NCBI RefSeq assembly: GCF_019175385.1
Contig: NC_083337.1
Location: 19,267,885 to 19,331,884, forward strand
From: Lycium barbarum
Taxonomy: Eukaryota > Streptophyta > Magnoliopsida > Solanales > Solanaceae
Direction: 5' to 3'
DNA: 64,000 nucleotides
Position numbers and translations under genes: made by a program. Positions 23,757 to 33,660 of this stretch are shown one piece after another. The stretch's first letter is position 1, and the number at the start of each line of letters is the position of its first letter. Below the pieces are notes generated by a model. The model was not told the origin of the DNA. It made no database searches and was given only the letters and a program-made list of their open reading frames with translations.

Positions 23757-25089
23757 TGATACGCCCAAATTACACTTTTAATATCAGGAGTAAGCGGTCG
23801 TTGTCAAATATAGAACCCAACGAGGTTGGGTTCAAATCCCATAGAGAATACAATGAAAAAATATACTTGTCAAGTGTAACACCCGACTATTAGTCTATAT
23901 TTCAAGGGAGAGGGGAGTATAATAGTAGTTCGGTTGTTGTTTGTTCATTAAAGACTAAGAGTGGTTATAAGATGTAAACTATTGGTAAATGGGACCAAGG
24001 TTGTGGCTCCAATGGAAAGTAATGCGCTTGGGTATCAATTCAACTTATTTATATGCCTAGATGCATTAAACCAAGGGTCACGCGAATCCTGCTAAAAGTT
24101 TTCCAACCAAATTAGCAAATTTCATCCTAGGCTTTTCCAAGCCCTAGAATGTTTTATAAGAGAATACCCATGTAGCCTCAACTAGCTTTCCTATTCCTAG
24201 CTCAAGCTATTAGATGAATTTAATGACCCAAATTGTTGCTATTGACTCTTTTACTAACCTCTACTTTCTTTTCTAAGCAAAGTAATGGTATTAAGGCACA
24301 AGTAATGTTGTACACCATCACAAGACATTAATACTTGAAGAGTTAATAGAAAACACCATTAGCATATAAATGATGTATGAGTATGAAACCCAATCACATA
24401 ACTAACACATTTGGTCCCACAACCTTAGCTAAAAGGATTAGCTACTAATATTCATTAAAGGTAAAGCAATAAAGTAAAGTGTATTCATAAAGCTTACAAA
24501 AGTATTGAATGGAGAAGATGACAAAAGCAAAAGTAATCTCTTAATGACTTCACCAACCAATAATAAATGAGCTCCACAAAATCTAGACTAAAAATCTGTA
24601 GAATAATAAGTCCAAAACCCTAGAAAATCTATTTATAGAATGTCCAAAATGAGAACAATTTCCAGACAAAAATACCCCTGCGCATCTGGTGCGAATTGCA
24701 CTTGGTGTCGCATGTGCAACCTGCGAGTCGCAGGTTGCACCAAATCTTCGCAGGTACTGCATCTTCAATCAGTTGTGGTGCAGCATCTGCGGCATCAGAT
24801 GCGACTTGCATATGGTGCTCGCATGTGTTGCACCACTGTCTTGCTTTCTTTTGCCATCTCTGTCAATAGATTCTGCAGCACCTGCGACTCACGTGCAGTA
24901 CATGCGATTTGCAGGTGATGTTCTGGTTCATTTCAGCTGGTTTTTGCTTCATTTTGCCTCAAGTCGCTTCCAACACATGTTATTCTACAAATTAACACAA
25001 AAACACGAGAAACGACATCAAAAGTACTTGGGGATTTACAAAAGACTAAGCAGTTGGCGTCGAATGTGCCGTAATTTCACAGCACATCA
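23757..25089 (-). repeat. 5' LTR of the Athila-like element
   Basis: 1333 bp. Nearly identical to 11496-12829. Many of the differences are transitions inside the CpG-rich palindrome cluster (24679-24920). The frames at 24640-25129 are shadows of LTR sequence. Confidence 0.9.
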
Positions 25090-25841
25090 ATCACCTGAAG
25101 ATGGTCATACTACCACAAGCAAATTATGATTGGCTCCATTTAAGGCTACAAGATTTTAAGTCTATTAAGGCATATAATTCTGCAATGTTTAAAATTATTT
25201 CTCAGTTAAAATTATGTGGTCAAAATGTTACTGGGCATGATATGCTGGATAAAACATTCTCCACTTTTCCCGCCTCCAGTATGCTCCTGCAGCAGCAATA
25301 CCGAGAAATGAGGTTCAAGAAATATTGTGAACTCATTGCACATCTTTTAGTTGCTGAACAACATAATGAATTATTAATAAAAAATCATGGAAGTCGACCT
25401 ACTGGTACTGCTCCATTCCCTGAAGTGAATGAGGCAAACTTTCATAATTTTAGGCGTGGAAGAGGTCGTGGCCCCAGTCGTGGTCATGGACGTGGTCGAG
25501 GAAGGAATTTTAATCATGATTCTCGTATTGCACCAAATAATACCCTTCATCACCAGCAGTGTAAAAAGAAAGAGGAAAAGCATGAAGCTGTGCAAAAGAA
25601 AAATTTAGAAAATAAATGCTTCCGATGTGGAAGGAAGGGGCATTGGTCACGTACCTGTCGTATGCCAATGCACCTAGTTGAGTTGTATCAAGCCTCCCTC
25701 AAAAAGACCGAAAAGAATGCTGAAGAAAATTTTATTTCTGAAGGTAATGTTGAACTCATGCATCGAGATGTGACAGATTTCTTTGAACACCCTGAAGGGA
25801 AAATAGATCATCTGATCGGTGATGGATCTGTAATAACTTAG
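25090..25841 (+). pseudogene. copia gag, C-terminal part with zinc knuckle
   Basis: Continuation of the gag interrupted at 11495. It includes the block 'LRLQDFKSIKAYNSAMF', an RGRGRG basic region, and a perfect CX2CX4HX4C knuckle (CFRCGRKGHWSRTC) around 25618-25660 that binds RNA in family members. It ends in TAG at 25839-25841. The following 180 bp before the protease are in the same phase but contain stops. Confidence 0.85.
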
Positions 25842-26021
25842 ATATTTCATACATGTCGTTTGTATTAGCTAATGTGGTTATGTTTCCATAGTTATGTAAA
25901 TGAAGTGTGTGTAATGCTTTGTTTAATAGTAATATATGTAATAAAGCGTGTGTAATGCTTTATCTAATCATAATATCTACTTTGATGTTTACTTTGTCTA
26001 TTCTTTCGTTTTGAAGAATAT

Positions 26022-26387
26022 GTGGAAAATCCTCAAATATTATTTGGATCAGTGACCAATCATAAAGATATTTGTGTGATTGATAGTGGAACAACGCATG
26101 CTATATTCAAAGATGAGAAGTACTTTTCTCACTTGCTTAAGAAAAAGGGAAATGTTAGTACAATTTCTAGAAATTCAAAATTAATTGAAGGCTCCGGAAG
26201 AGCTACTATATTTCTACCTAAGGGGACGAAACTTGTTATAAAAGATGCATTATTCTCTTCTAGATCCCCAAGAAACTTGTTGAGTTTCAAAGATATCCGC
26301 CGTAATGGGTATCACGTCTAGACATTAAATGAAACAAATGATGAATATCTTATTATTACAAAGAATATCTCCGGCCAAAAATATGTT
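26022..26387 (+). pseudogene. copia aspartic protease
   Basis: The active-site motif ICVIDSGTTHAIF (D-S-G) at about 26070-26108 identifies a copia protease. The frame runs to a TAG after GYHV at 26321, and readable protease or linker sequence continues in the same phase to the integrase. Confidence 0.8.
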
Positions 26388-27998
26388 TTGGAGAAATTAC
26401 CAACTTTGTCTTCTGGCCTGTACTATGCAGAAATTAGTACAATTGAAGCGCACTCAATCGTAAACCAGAAGTTTAATGATTCAGGAAATTTTGTGCTTTG
26501 GCATGACCGAATGGGTCATCCTGGATCAATAATGATGAGACGAATTGTTGAAAATTCAAATGGGCATCCACTTAAGAACCTGAAGATTCTTGAAAGTAGT
26601 GAATTTTCATGTGTCGCTTGTCATCAGGGTAAATTGATAACCAGGCCATCACCAATGAAAGTTAACGTTGAATCCCCTGCTTTTCTAGAGCGTATACATG
26701 GGGATATATGTGGACCTATTCACCCATCTTGTGGGTCATTCAGATATTTTATGGTTCTAATAGATGTGTCTTCGAGATGGTCTCATGTGTGCCTCATATC
26801 GTCTCGCAACCTGGCATTTGCGAAATTATTGGCACAAATAATACGCTTAAGGGCACAGTTCCCAGATTATCCTATTAAGGCTATATGTCTTGATAATGCT
26901 GGAGAATTTACATCCCAAGCTTTTGATGATTATTGTTTATCAGTTGGGATAAAGGTTGAACATCCTTTAGCTCATGTTCATACCCAAAATGGCCTTGCTG
27001 AGTCATTTATTAAGCATTTGCAATTGATAGCAAGACCATTACTTATGGAAACACGGTTGCCTACTACCGTTTGGGGTCATGCTATCTTACATGCAGCATC
27101 CCTTATTCGCCTCAAACTGACTCATTATAATAAAAACTCCCCGTCACAATTAGTATTTGGTCATGAACCAAATATTGCTCATCTCCGAATCTTTGGTTGT
27201 GTTGTGTATGTGCCAGTAGCACCACCACAACGCACTAAGATGGGCCCCCAAAGAAGGTTAGGAATATATGTTGGGTTTGAATCACCCTTTATTATTCGCT
27301 ACCTTGAACCATTAACGGGAGATTTATTCACTGCACGATTTGCAGATTGTCGATTTGATGAAACAAATTTCCCACAATTAGGAGGAGAGAGAAAAGAAGA
27401 AACCAAAAGAGAAATTGCGTGGAAAGTTTCATCACTATCTCATTTTGATCCACGTGCCCCTATATGTGAGCAGGAGATCCAGAAGATCATCCACTTGCAG
27501 AAAATAGCAAATCAAATGCCAGACGCATTTACTGATTTGAAAAGAATAACTAAGTCACATATCCCTGCAGAGAATGTGCCTATTCGAATTGAAGTTCCAA
27601 AGGGACAATCTACTAGTGTCATAACCTCTGAGTCTCATCCACACCTGAAGCGTGGTAGGCCATTGGGCTCCAAGGATAAAAATCCTAGAAAAAGAAATAC
27701 AAACAATTATGAGAATGACACTATGAAAGGATCTCATGAAGAGATTCAAGATCTGATTAATCCTGATATTCCTGAAGAAATCAGCAAACCCGAGACTCCA
27801 GTGAGTAAAGAACTATCATTGAGTTCTACTGGTGATGAGGTCAATTTGAATCGTTCGAAAATTGTGGTGAATAGTGTTTTTGCATATAATGTTGCACTAA
27901 ATATTATGAAAGGCAGTAAGGATCAGGAACCTCAATCTGTCGAAGAATGTCGACGAAGATATGATTGGCCAAAATGGCAAGAAGCAGTTCAATCATAA
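26388..27998 (+). pseudogene. copia integrase and linker
   Basis: The pre-integrase zinc module is intact (HDRMGHPG ... CVACHQGK). The integrase core shows D in HGDICGPI, D in CLDNAGEF and E in NGLAESF. 'LRIFGCVVYVPV' marks the C-terminal domain, and a long polar linker with 'KRGRPLGSKDKNPRKR' leads towards RT. It ends at a TAA (27996-27998) directly before RT. Confidence 0.85.
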
Positions 27999-28730
27999 TT
28001 GAATTCACTTGCTAAACGTGAGGTTTTTGGACCTGTAGTCCAAACGCCTAATAGTGTAAAACCAGTTGGCCACAAATGGGTCTTTGTATGGAAACGAAAT
28101 GAGAGAAATGAAATTGTGCGATACAAAGCACGCCTTGTTGCACAAGGATTCTCTCAAAGACCCGGCGTCGACTATGAAGAAACGTATTCACCAGTTATAG
28201 ATGTTATAACATTTCGATATCTCATCGGTTTAGCTGTATATGAAACCCTTGAAATACATTTGATGGATGTGGTTACAGCTTATCTTTATGGCTCACTTGA
28301 TAATGAAATTTATATGAAAGTTCCTGAAGGATATAAAATGCCTGAAGCATTTGGTTCAAAGTCTCGGGAAATGTATTCAATCAGATTACAATGATCATTA
28401 TATGGTCTAAAACAATCAGGGCGTATGTGGTACAATCGCCTCAGTGAGTACTTGATAAATAAAGGTTATATAAATGATGCCATCTATCCATGTGTTTTTA
28501 TTAAGAAAACAAACTCAGAGTTTGTTATACTTGCTGTTTATGTTGATGACATAAATCTCATTGGAACTCCAGAAGAGCTCCAAAAGGCAATTGAATATTT
28601 GAAGGAAGAATTTGAGATGAAAGATCTTGGAAAGACAAAACTCTGTCTTGGTCTGCAAATTGAACATTTCACAAAAGGGATCTCTATCCATCAATCTGCC
28701 TATACTGAGAAAGTTTTAAAATGGTTTTAG
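27999..28730 (+). pseudogene. copia reverse transcriptase
   Basis: RT motifs are in order: GHKWVFVWKRN, RYKARLVAQGF, LMDVVTAYLYG and the catalytic VYVDDINLIG near 28534-28563. A TGA at 28392-28394 falls just before the conserved SLYGLKQSGRMWY block and a TAG at 28728-28730 ends it. Phase is otherwise kept from gag. Confidence 0.85.
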
Positions 28731-28764
28731 ATGGACAATGCGCATCCTTTAAGTACTCCTATGA

Positions 28765-29538
28765 TTGTATCCGTTCCGACCTCAGGAAGAAAACGAAGAG
28801 CTGTTTGGTCCTGAAGTACCATATCTTAGTGCAATAGGTGCACTTATGTATCTTGCTAATGCTACAAGATCTGACATAGCGTTTTCTGTTAATTTGCTAG
28901 CAAGATATAACTCTTCTCCTAAATGGAGACATTGGAACGGGATTAAGCATATATTGCGATATCTTAAAGGAACTAGCGATATGGGTCTGTTTTATGCTAA
29001 CAATGGTAGTACAGATCTAGTTGGTTATGCAAATGCAGGTTATTTATCTGATCCATATAAAGCTCGATCTCAAACGGGCTATCTGTTTACATGCGGAGGT
29101 ACTGCCATATCGTGGCGATCTACAAAGAAGTCTATTGTAGCTAGTTCATCAAATCATGCTGAGATAATAACTATACATGAAGCAAGTAGAGAATGTGTGT
29201 GGTTACGATCAGTGATACATTTCATCAGAGAAAGATATGGCTTGAAATGTGATACCAAAATATCCACGATATTATATGAAGACAATGCTGCATGCATAGC
29301 TCAACTAAAAGGGGGCTTCATAAAAGGAGATAGAACGAAACACATTTCACCAAAGTTATTCTTCACACATGATCTCCAGAAGAATGGTGATATTGATGTA
29401 CAACAAATCCGTTCAAGTGACAATCCTGCAGATTTGTTCACCAAATCTTTGCCAACTTCAACTCTTGAGAAGATGATATTCAAGATTGGAATGCGAAGAC
29501 TCCAACATCTGAATCGTGGTCTTGATCAGGGGGAGTAG
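28765..29538 (+). pseudogene. copia RNase H
   Basis: A +1 phase change near 28760 separates this from RT. 'YLSAIGALMYLANATRSD' and 'HILRYLKGTSDMGL' lead into the RNase H domain, which ends with 'NPADLFTKSLPTSTLEKM', the usual copia C-terminus. The first catalytic block reads YANAGYLSD where families have D, i.e. an Asp appears replaced by Asn. Confidence 0.8.
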
Positions 29539-29730
29539 AATACGCGATGCACTCTTTTTCCTTACGCCAAGGTTTTGTCCCATTGGGTTTTCTTGGCAAG
29601 GTTTTTAATGAGGCAGCTCTCAAAGCGTATTACTAGATATGTGTACTCTTTTTGCTTCATTAGGACTTTTTCCCATACGATTTTTCCTCATAAGATTTTA
29701 ACGAGGCACATCATCTATTAAAAGGATATC

Positions 29731-29740
29731 CAAGGGGGAG
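29731..29740 (+). promoter_or_regulatory. copia polypurine tract
   Basis: 'caagggggag' lies immediately before the 3' LTR. A second 'cagggggag' follows the RNase H stop at about 29527-29535. Confidence 0.8.
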
Positions 29741-29955
29741 TAGTATAAATATTGCATGTATATCCTTTAGTATGACTTGGGGACCAAGTTGACTATTTAG
29801 TCTTGGCCAACACGTTCTAAGCTTAGCCAGTATGTTGGCTTCTCACTATAAATATGAGGCCATATGTTTTGTAACAGATAACATAAGCAATACAATCTTA
29901 TCTCTCTCTATATATTTCTTCTGTGTATTTACTTTATAGTTTTTATTTTATAGCA
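29741..29955 (+). repeat. 3' LTR of the copia element
   Basis: 215 bp, start TAGTATAAATATTG, end TTTTATAGCA. It matches 10936-11150 apart from about seven substitutions. Confidence 0.85.
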
Positions 29956-29960
29956 GTACA

Positions 29961-29996
29961 TACTTTTTCCCTGGTAATATATACATGCAGTTACCA

Positions 29997-30029
<33 letters not shown>

Positions 30030-30440
30030 AGTAAAAGCTCGGTTGTAAATGATATTTTATCTTACAAATATAAAAGTTATAAATACAGTATACCCAAAAA
30101 AAAAAAATACAAAACACTTTGTTATCATAGATGAGTAAAATGAGGATATAGATGTACATGCATGCAGCTTAAAGCATTTAATTTGTTCCTACCAAAGAAA
30201 AGAGAATGAAATATACTTTGAGGAGTATAAAGAGATGAAAAGGTAAAATTAAAGTTAAGAATTGTAAATATCATGTCACAACTACTAATTACTATACAAA
30301 TTAAAATATTAAAATTATTATTAATTGTAAACTTGAGAAGATAAAATTTTATATAAATGAACTTAAAAATTTTCTTTACCCACGAAAGATTTCTATAGAC
30401 AATAAAATTGGAGTTGAAATTTTAAAGAGCACCAGCAATA
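29961..30440. other. AT-rich spacer, no gene; short TA microsatellite
   Basis: A (TA)n(CA)n run occupies about 29997-30025. No protein-like frame is present. Confidence 0.5.
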
Positions 30441-30640
30441 GTCTTTTCTTTTCTTTTCATATCTGGTGTCCAGTACCCGCATTAGACCCCAATTCTATTC
30501 GGATTCACGCCATGTAGAGCCTATTTCTGGGGAAGCGCTCCCTACTAAGGATATTACCATACTCAAGGCTCGAAACCATTGTTAAGGGAGGAGTGCACAT
30601 CCTTAATACCAGCGATAGTCACACCAGCAGGAAGCTTTTC
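30441..30640 (-). mobile_element. Degenerate tRNA-derived SINE
   Basis: It shares with the SINE at 39278-39480 the blocks 'tggtgtcc.gtac.cgcatt', 'cggattc..gc..gtag.gcc', 'ggaa.cgctccctac' and 'aagggaggagtgcac'. Read on the minus strand this gives a 5' tRNA-like part and a tail at 30441. More diverged than the second copy. Confidence 0.6.
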
Positions 30641-30931
30641 TAGGTCCTCCACGCCGGAGATAAGGGTCAAACTATCAAAGAGGTCCGCAAATCAAGATAT
30701 CTTGGAACAGTTTTATTCTTGTCATAACTCAAATACCTGTAATTATTGATCACAAATTTAGTTCACGAAATACATTAAAAGAAATTATGTCCAAAACAGA
30801 GATTTGCAAACAAATTAAACTTCTACTGGATACAATGAGAAAAGAGAAATAGAACACACTTAACTAAGTAAAAAATTGAATTATCTAACATTTCCTTTCC
30901 CATATCTAGTGGAACTAACTTCTTATATGTA
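30641..30931. other. No gene seen
   Basis: Short AT-rich stretch between the SINE and the target duplication of the Mutator-like element. Confidence 0.5.
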
Positions 30932-30940
30932 TGATATGTA

Positions 30941-31097
30941 GAATCCGCGACTTTTGTAGCACAAATAAAAAAAAGTTGAACCAAACTAGAAAAAAAAACA
31001 TTACTAGGTTTCACGCATTAAATTACTGCGTGAAAGGACCAAACTGCAAAAATGCAAGTTGGGCCTTTCACGCACGAATTTCGTGCGTGAAGGAGGC
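30941..31097 (+). repeat. Left TIR of the MULE
   Basis: Nearly identical to the complement of 35314-35479 apart from poly-A length and a few substitutions. It contains three consecutive short dyads: ttcacgca/tgcgtgaa (31009-31034), aactgca/tgcaagtt (31039-31062) and cctttcacgcacgaa/ttcgtgcgtgaagg (31064-31093). Confidence 0.9.
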
Positions 31098-32187
31098 AAC
31101 AAAAAGTCGCCCCCTCCTTCCCACCACAGACCCGACCATTTCACCCATCCACCAACCCTCCATTAACGTCGTTTTCAGTGGTCTCCAACCCCCCAAAACG
31201 CTATTTTCATGTTGTTTTTCAATCCAAAACTCAATATTCTTGGTATATTGAAGTGTAGGAACAAGTTTCTAAGGTTAGATTTTGGAATAGAGCGGCGTGG
31301 AGCTCATTTTGAAAACTCAAAAACACCTTCATTCTAGGTATTTTACTATGAATTTTTTATTACATTGCTAAATATATTATTACCTTCTATCTGTGGTGGA
31401 TTGCGCATTTGTTTTGTGCGTTTTTGGGCAATCCACACCCACCACTGCGACTGCCCCCTTTAATTTTTTTTTTAATTTGTTTATCTATTGTTAATTAGTT
31501 AATTATTTATTGCTTGTTTATTTAGTATTTGTTAATTGTTCGATTAGCGACTTAAGTATTTATTAATTGTTAGACTAGCTATTTCAATTGTTATACTGGC
31601 TAATTATTTATTTAATTTTTGTTAAGCCAATTGTTTATTTGTTAATAATTTCTTAATTGTTTCATTAGTTAATTAATTGTTTATTTGTTAAATATACGAT
31701 AATAATTTATTAATTTTTTGATTAGTTACTTAATTGTTTATTTATTAAATATATGATAATAACTTGTTAATTATTTGATTAGTTAGTTAATTGTTTATTT
31801 ATTAATTATTTATACTAATTGTATGCTAACTAATTGTTAATTATTTGACTTATTAATTTTTAATCTTTATATTTTAGGATTGAAAACCCTTAGTTTAGGA
31901 TTCATAACCCGTAGCTTAGGATTGAAAACCCTTAATATAATTATCGATAAAATATTACATAACTAATATTACTTGTTAATGATTTATTTAAAATGCGTAA
32001 AACAGATGGGTCACCACAATCCTTGATAAAATTTTCGATAAAAGATTACATAACTAATATTACTTGTTAATGATTGATTTAAAATACGTAAAACAGATGG
32101 GTCACTACAATCCTTAATAAAATTTTTGATAAAAGATTACATAACTAATACTACTTATTAATGATTAATTTAAAATGCGTAAAACAG
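31098..32187. other. MULE 5' region, AT-rich with sub-repeats
   Basis: Probable promoter and leader of the MULE gene. A stem 'gtggtggattgc/gcaatccacacccaccac' lies at about 31384-31436. About 31590-31860 consists of diverged ~60-bp units ('gttaattgtttatttgttaaatatacgataataa'). Confidence 0.5.
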
Positions 32188-32205
32188 ATGGATCACCATC
32201 CTCTT
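31929..32205 (+). repeat. ~91-bp triplication of the PMD start region
   Basis: Three head-to-tail units each end in 'gcgtaaaacagATGG(g/a)TCAC', with ATG at 32006, 32096 and 32188. The first two copies carry only the first few codons before diverging, so the start of the PMD frame was duplicated together with its upstream 70 bp. The third copy opens the long frame. Confidence 0.75.
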
Positions 32206-33660
32206 GATCCGGGGCCCTTCGACCGAGAGTTACTGTATCTTCAGCCCGAGTATGGGTCGCAACATATATGGACATCCGACTTGCAGCCTGAGTCTCAGGT
32301 CCGTACTCGGTTAGGGGACTCAGCATGGGAGATCTTAGCTGCTCGCCCCCCACATCCTCGTGTCCTGGATATACTACGTCGGGGCGTTATCTACCGGTGC
32401 GTCGAAGTTGGTCGGGTACAACACGATAGGTCGCTAGTGACGGCATTGAGTGAGAGGTGGCAACCAGAGACGCACACATTTCATCTCCGCACTGGTGAGG
32501 CTACCATTACCCTTCAGGATGTGGAGGTCATTTATGGGCTACAGGTTGATGGACGCCCATTGTATATTGAGGAGCCTCCTGTGCTGCCGCCTTACCAAGA
32601 TGAGTTGACTAGGCTCACCGGTTTCGCGTCTCTGGATGGTCATATTTCCGGCCAGAGTCGGCTTTTGTTGTCGGCCCTTTACGCTCACTTGCGCCTCATA
32701 GACATGCATCATCCGATTGGAGAGGACACGCCTCAGGCTGATGTTGACCGACGTGCGCGTCTATACCTACCTATCATATTTGGGGCCATCCTGTTCCCGA
32801 ACACTTCGGGTTCGCATATGAGATTGAAGTATCTTTGGTATATCGATGATCTCGCCGAGATAGGATATTATAGTTGGGGCGTTGTTGTGCTGGGCTACAT
32901 GTATCGAGGATTCTGCCGATGTTCTATGGGCACGAGGGTAGAGGTCCCTGCATTTTGCTCGCTCCTTCAGGTAATATATTTAAGTGTGTGTAATTAAACA
33001 CAAAATATATTTTTTTAAAACGATGACTGATAAAATATTTTTTAAATGACTATATCAGATATGGGTGTGGACTAGGTTGAGACCTTTTCAGCCCATACCA
33101 GCTCACCCTCCCGCTGACTATCTTACTGTGTTGATGCCATACGCGCGAAGATGGTCGCGAGGTGTACGCCGACGTGCGGAGACGCACCACAGCCTTCTCC
33201 CGTTTAGGGATCAGCTAGACCGCATGACGGCGCAGACGATATGTTCATAATTTGGATCCACACGCTAGACCACATAGCTACTATTTTAGTCTTTTATTGT
33301 TAACTAGTTCAATTCTTTTTACAGGCTTTTATACGGACGCCGTATGATCATATTTTGGATGAGCTGCCGGCGTTTTGTAGGACTAGTCAGCACATGTGGA
33401 TGTCACGATGTCCATTGATACATATGGATATCGTTGAGTATCACGCGCCCGACCACGTGTTACGGCAGTTTGGGTATGTACAGAATATACCCGCGGCTAC
33501 GGTTTGGGAGCATGACCACTATGCGAAGGACGAGCGTGCGGGCGTTGATGATGCATGGCGACTCCATATGCAGCAGCAGGTCCAGAGTTGGGATGTGAGG
33601 ATGATGAGCCTAGCGGTGGTCGGACATGACACTCTGATCCATGTGTACATGGAGTGGTAG
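32188..33660 (+). pseudogene. Plant Mobile Domain (MAIN/MAIL-like) protein in the MULE
   Basis: Exon 1 32188-32970 (start MDHHPLDPGP, donor CAG|gtaata), exon 2 33059 to about 33237 (acceptor tatatcag|ATATGG), exon 3 from 33325 (acceptor ttttacag|GCTTTT). Landmarks of the PMD family are present in order: HTFHLRTGEATITLQDV, a leucine-rich middle, VWTRLRPFQPI and RTPYDHIL. PMD proteins (MAIN, MAIL1) act in genome stability and silencing in Arabidopsis, and related copies are carried by MULEs and gypsy elements. The exon 2 donor is unclear: the in-frame CAG at about 33234 is followed by 'acgata' instead of gt, and the nearest GT (33242) would break the frame. A TAG at 33658-33660 separates it from the transposase frame. 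Probably non-functional as it stands. Confidence 0.75.

Larger units (their letters stand above)
11496..25089 (-). mobile_element. Full-length Athila-like Ty3/gypsy retrotransposon, nested
   Basis: Two ~1333-bp LTRs (11496-12829, 23757-25089) beginning TGATACGCCC and ending GCACATCA are flanked by ATCAC (11491-11495, 25090-25094). Read on the minus strand the order is LTR, tRNA-Asp primer site, gag, protease, RT-RNase H, integrase, a third ORF after pol, a long 3' non-coding stretch, a polypurine tract and the LTR. A tRNA-Asp primer site and an ORF in env position fit the Athila clade. The LTRs differ at roughly 45-50 sites by eye. Multiple stop codons and at least two frameshifts make it non-autonomous. 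Confidence 0.9.
10936..29955 (+). mobile_element. Ty1/copia retrotransposon, split by a nested Athila-like element
   Basis: Two 215-bp LTRs (10936-11150, 29741-29955) are flanked by the 5-bp duplication GTACA (10931-10935, 29956-29960). Removing the insert at 11496-25089 and one copy of its TSD leaves a copia element of about 5.4 kb in the order gag-PR-INT-RT-RH on the plus strand. The gag is broken at 11495/25090. The LTRs differ at about 7 of 215 positions. Several in-frame stops and a frameshift show it is dead. Confidence 0.9.
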
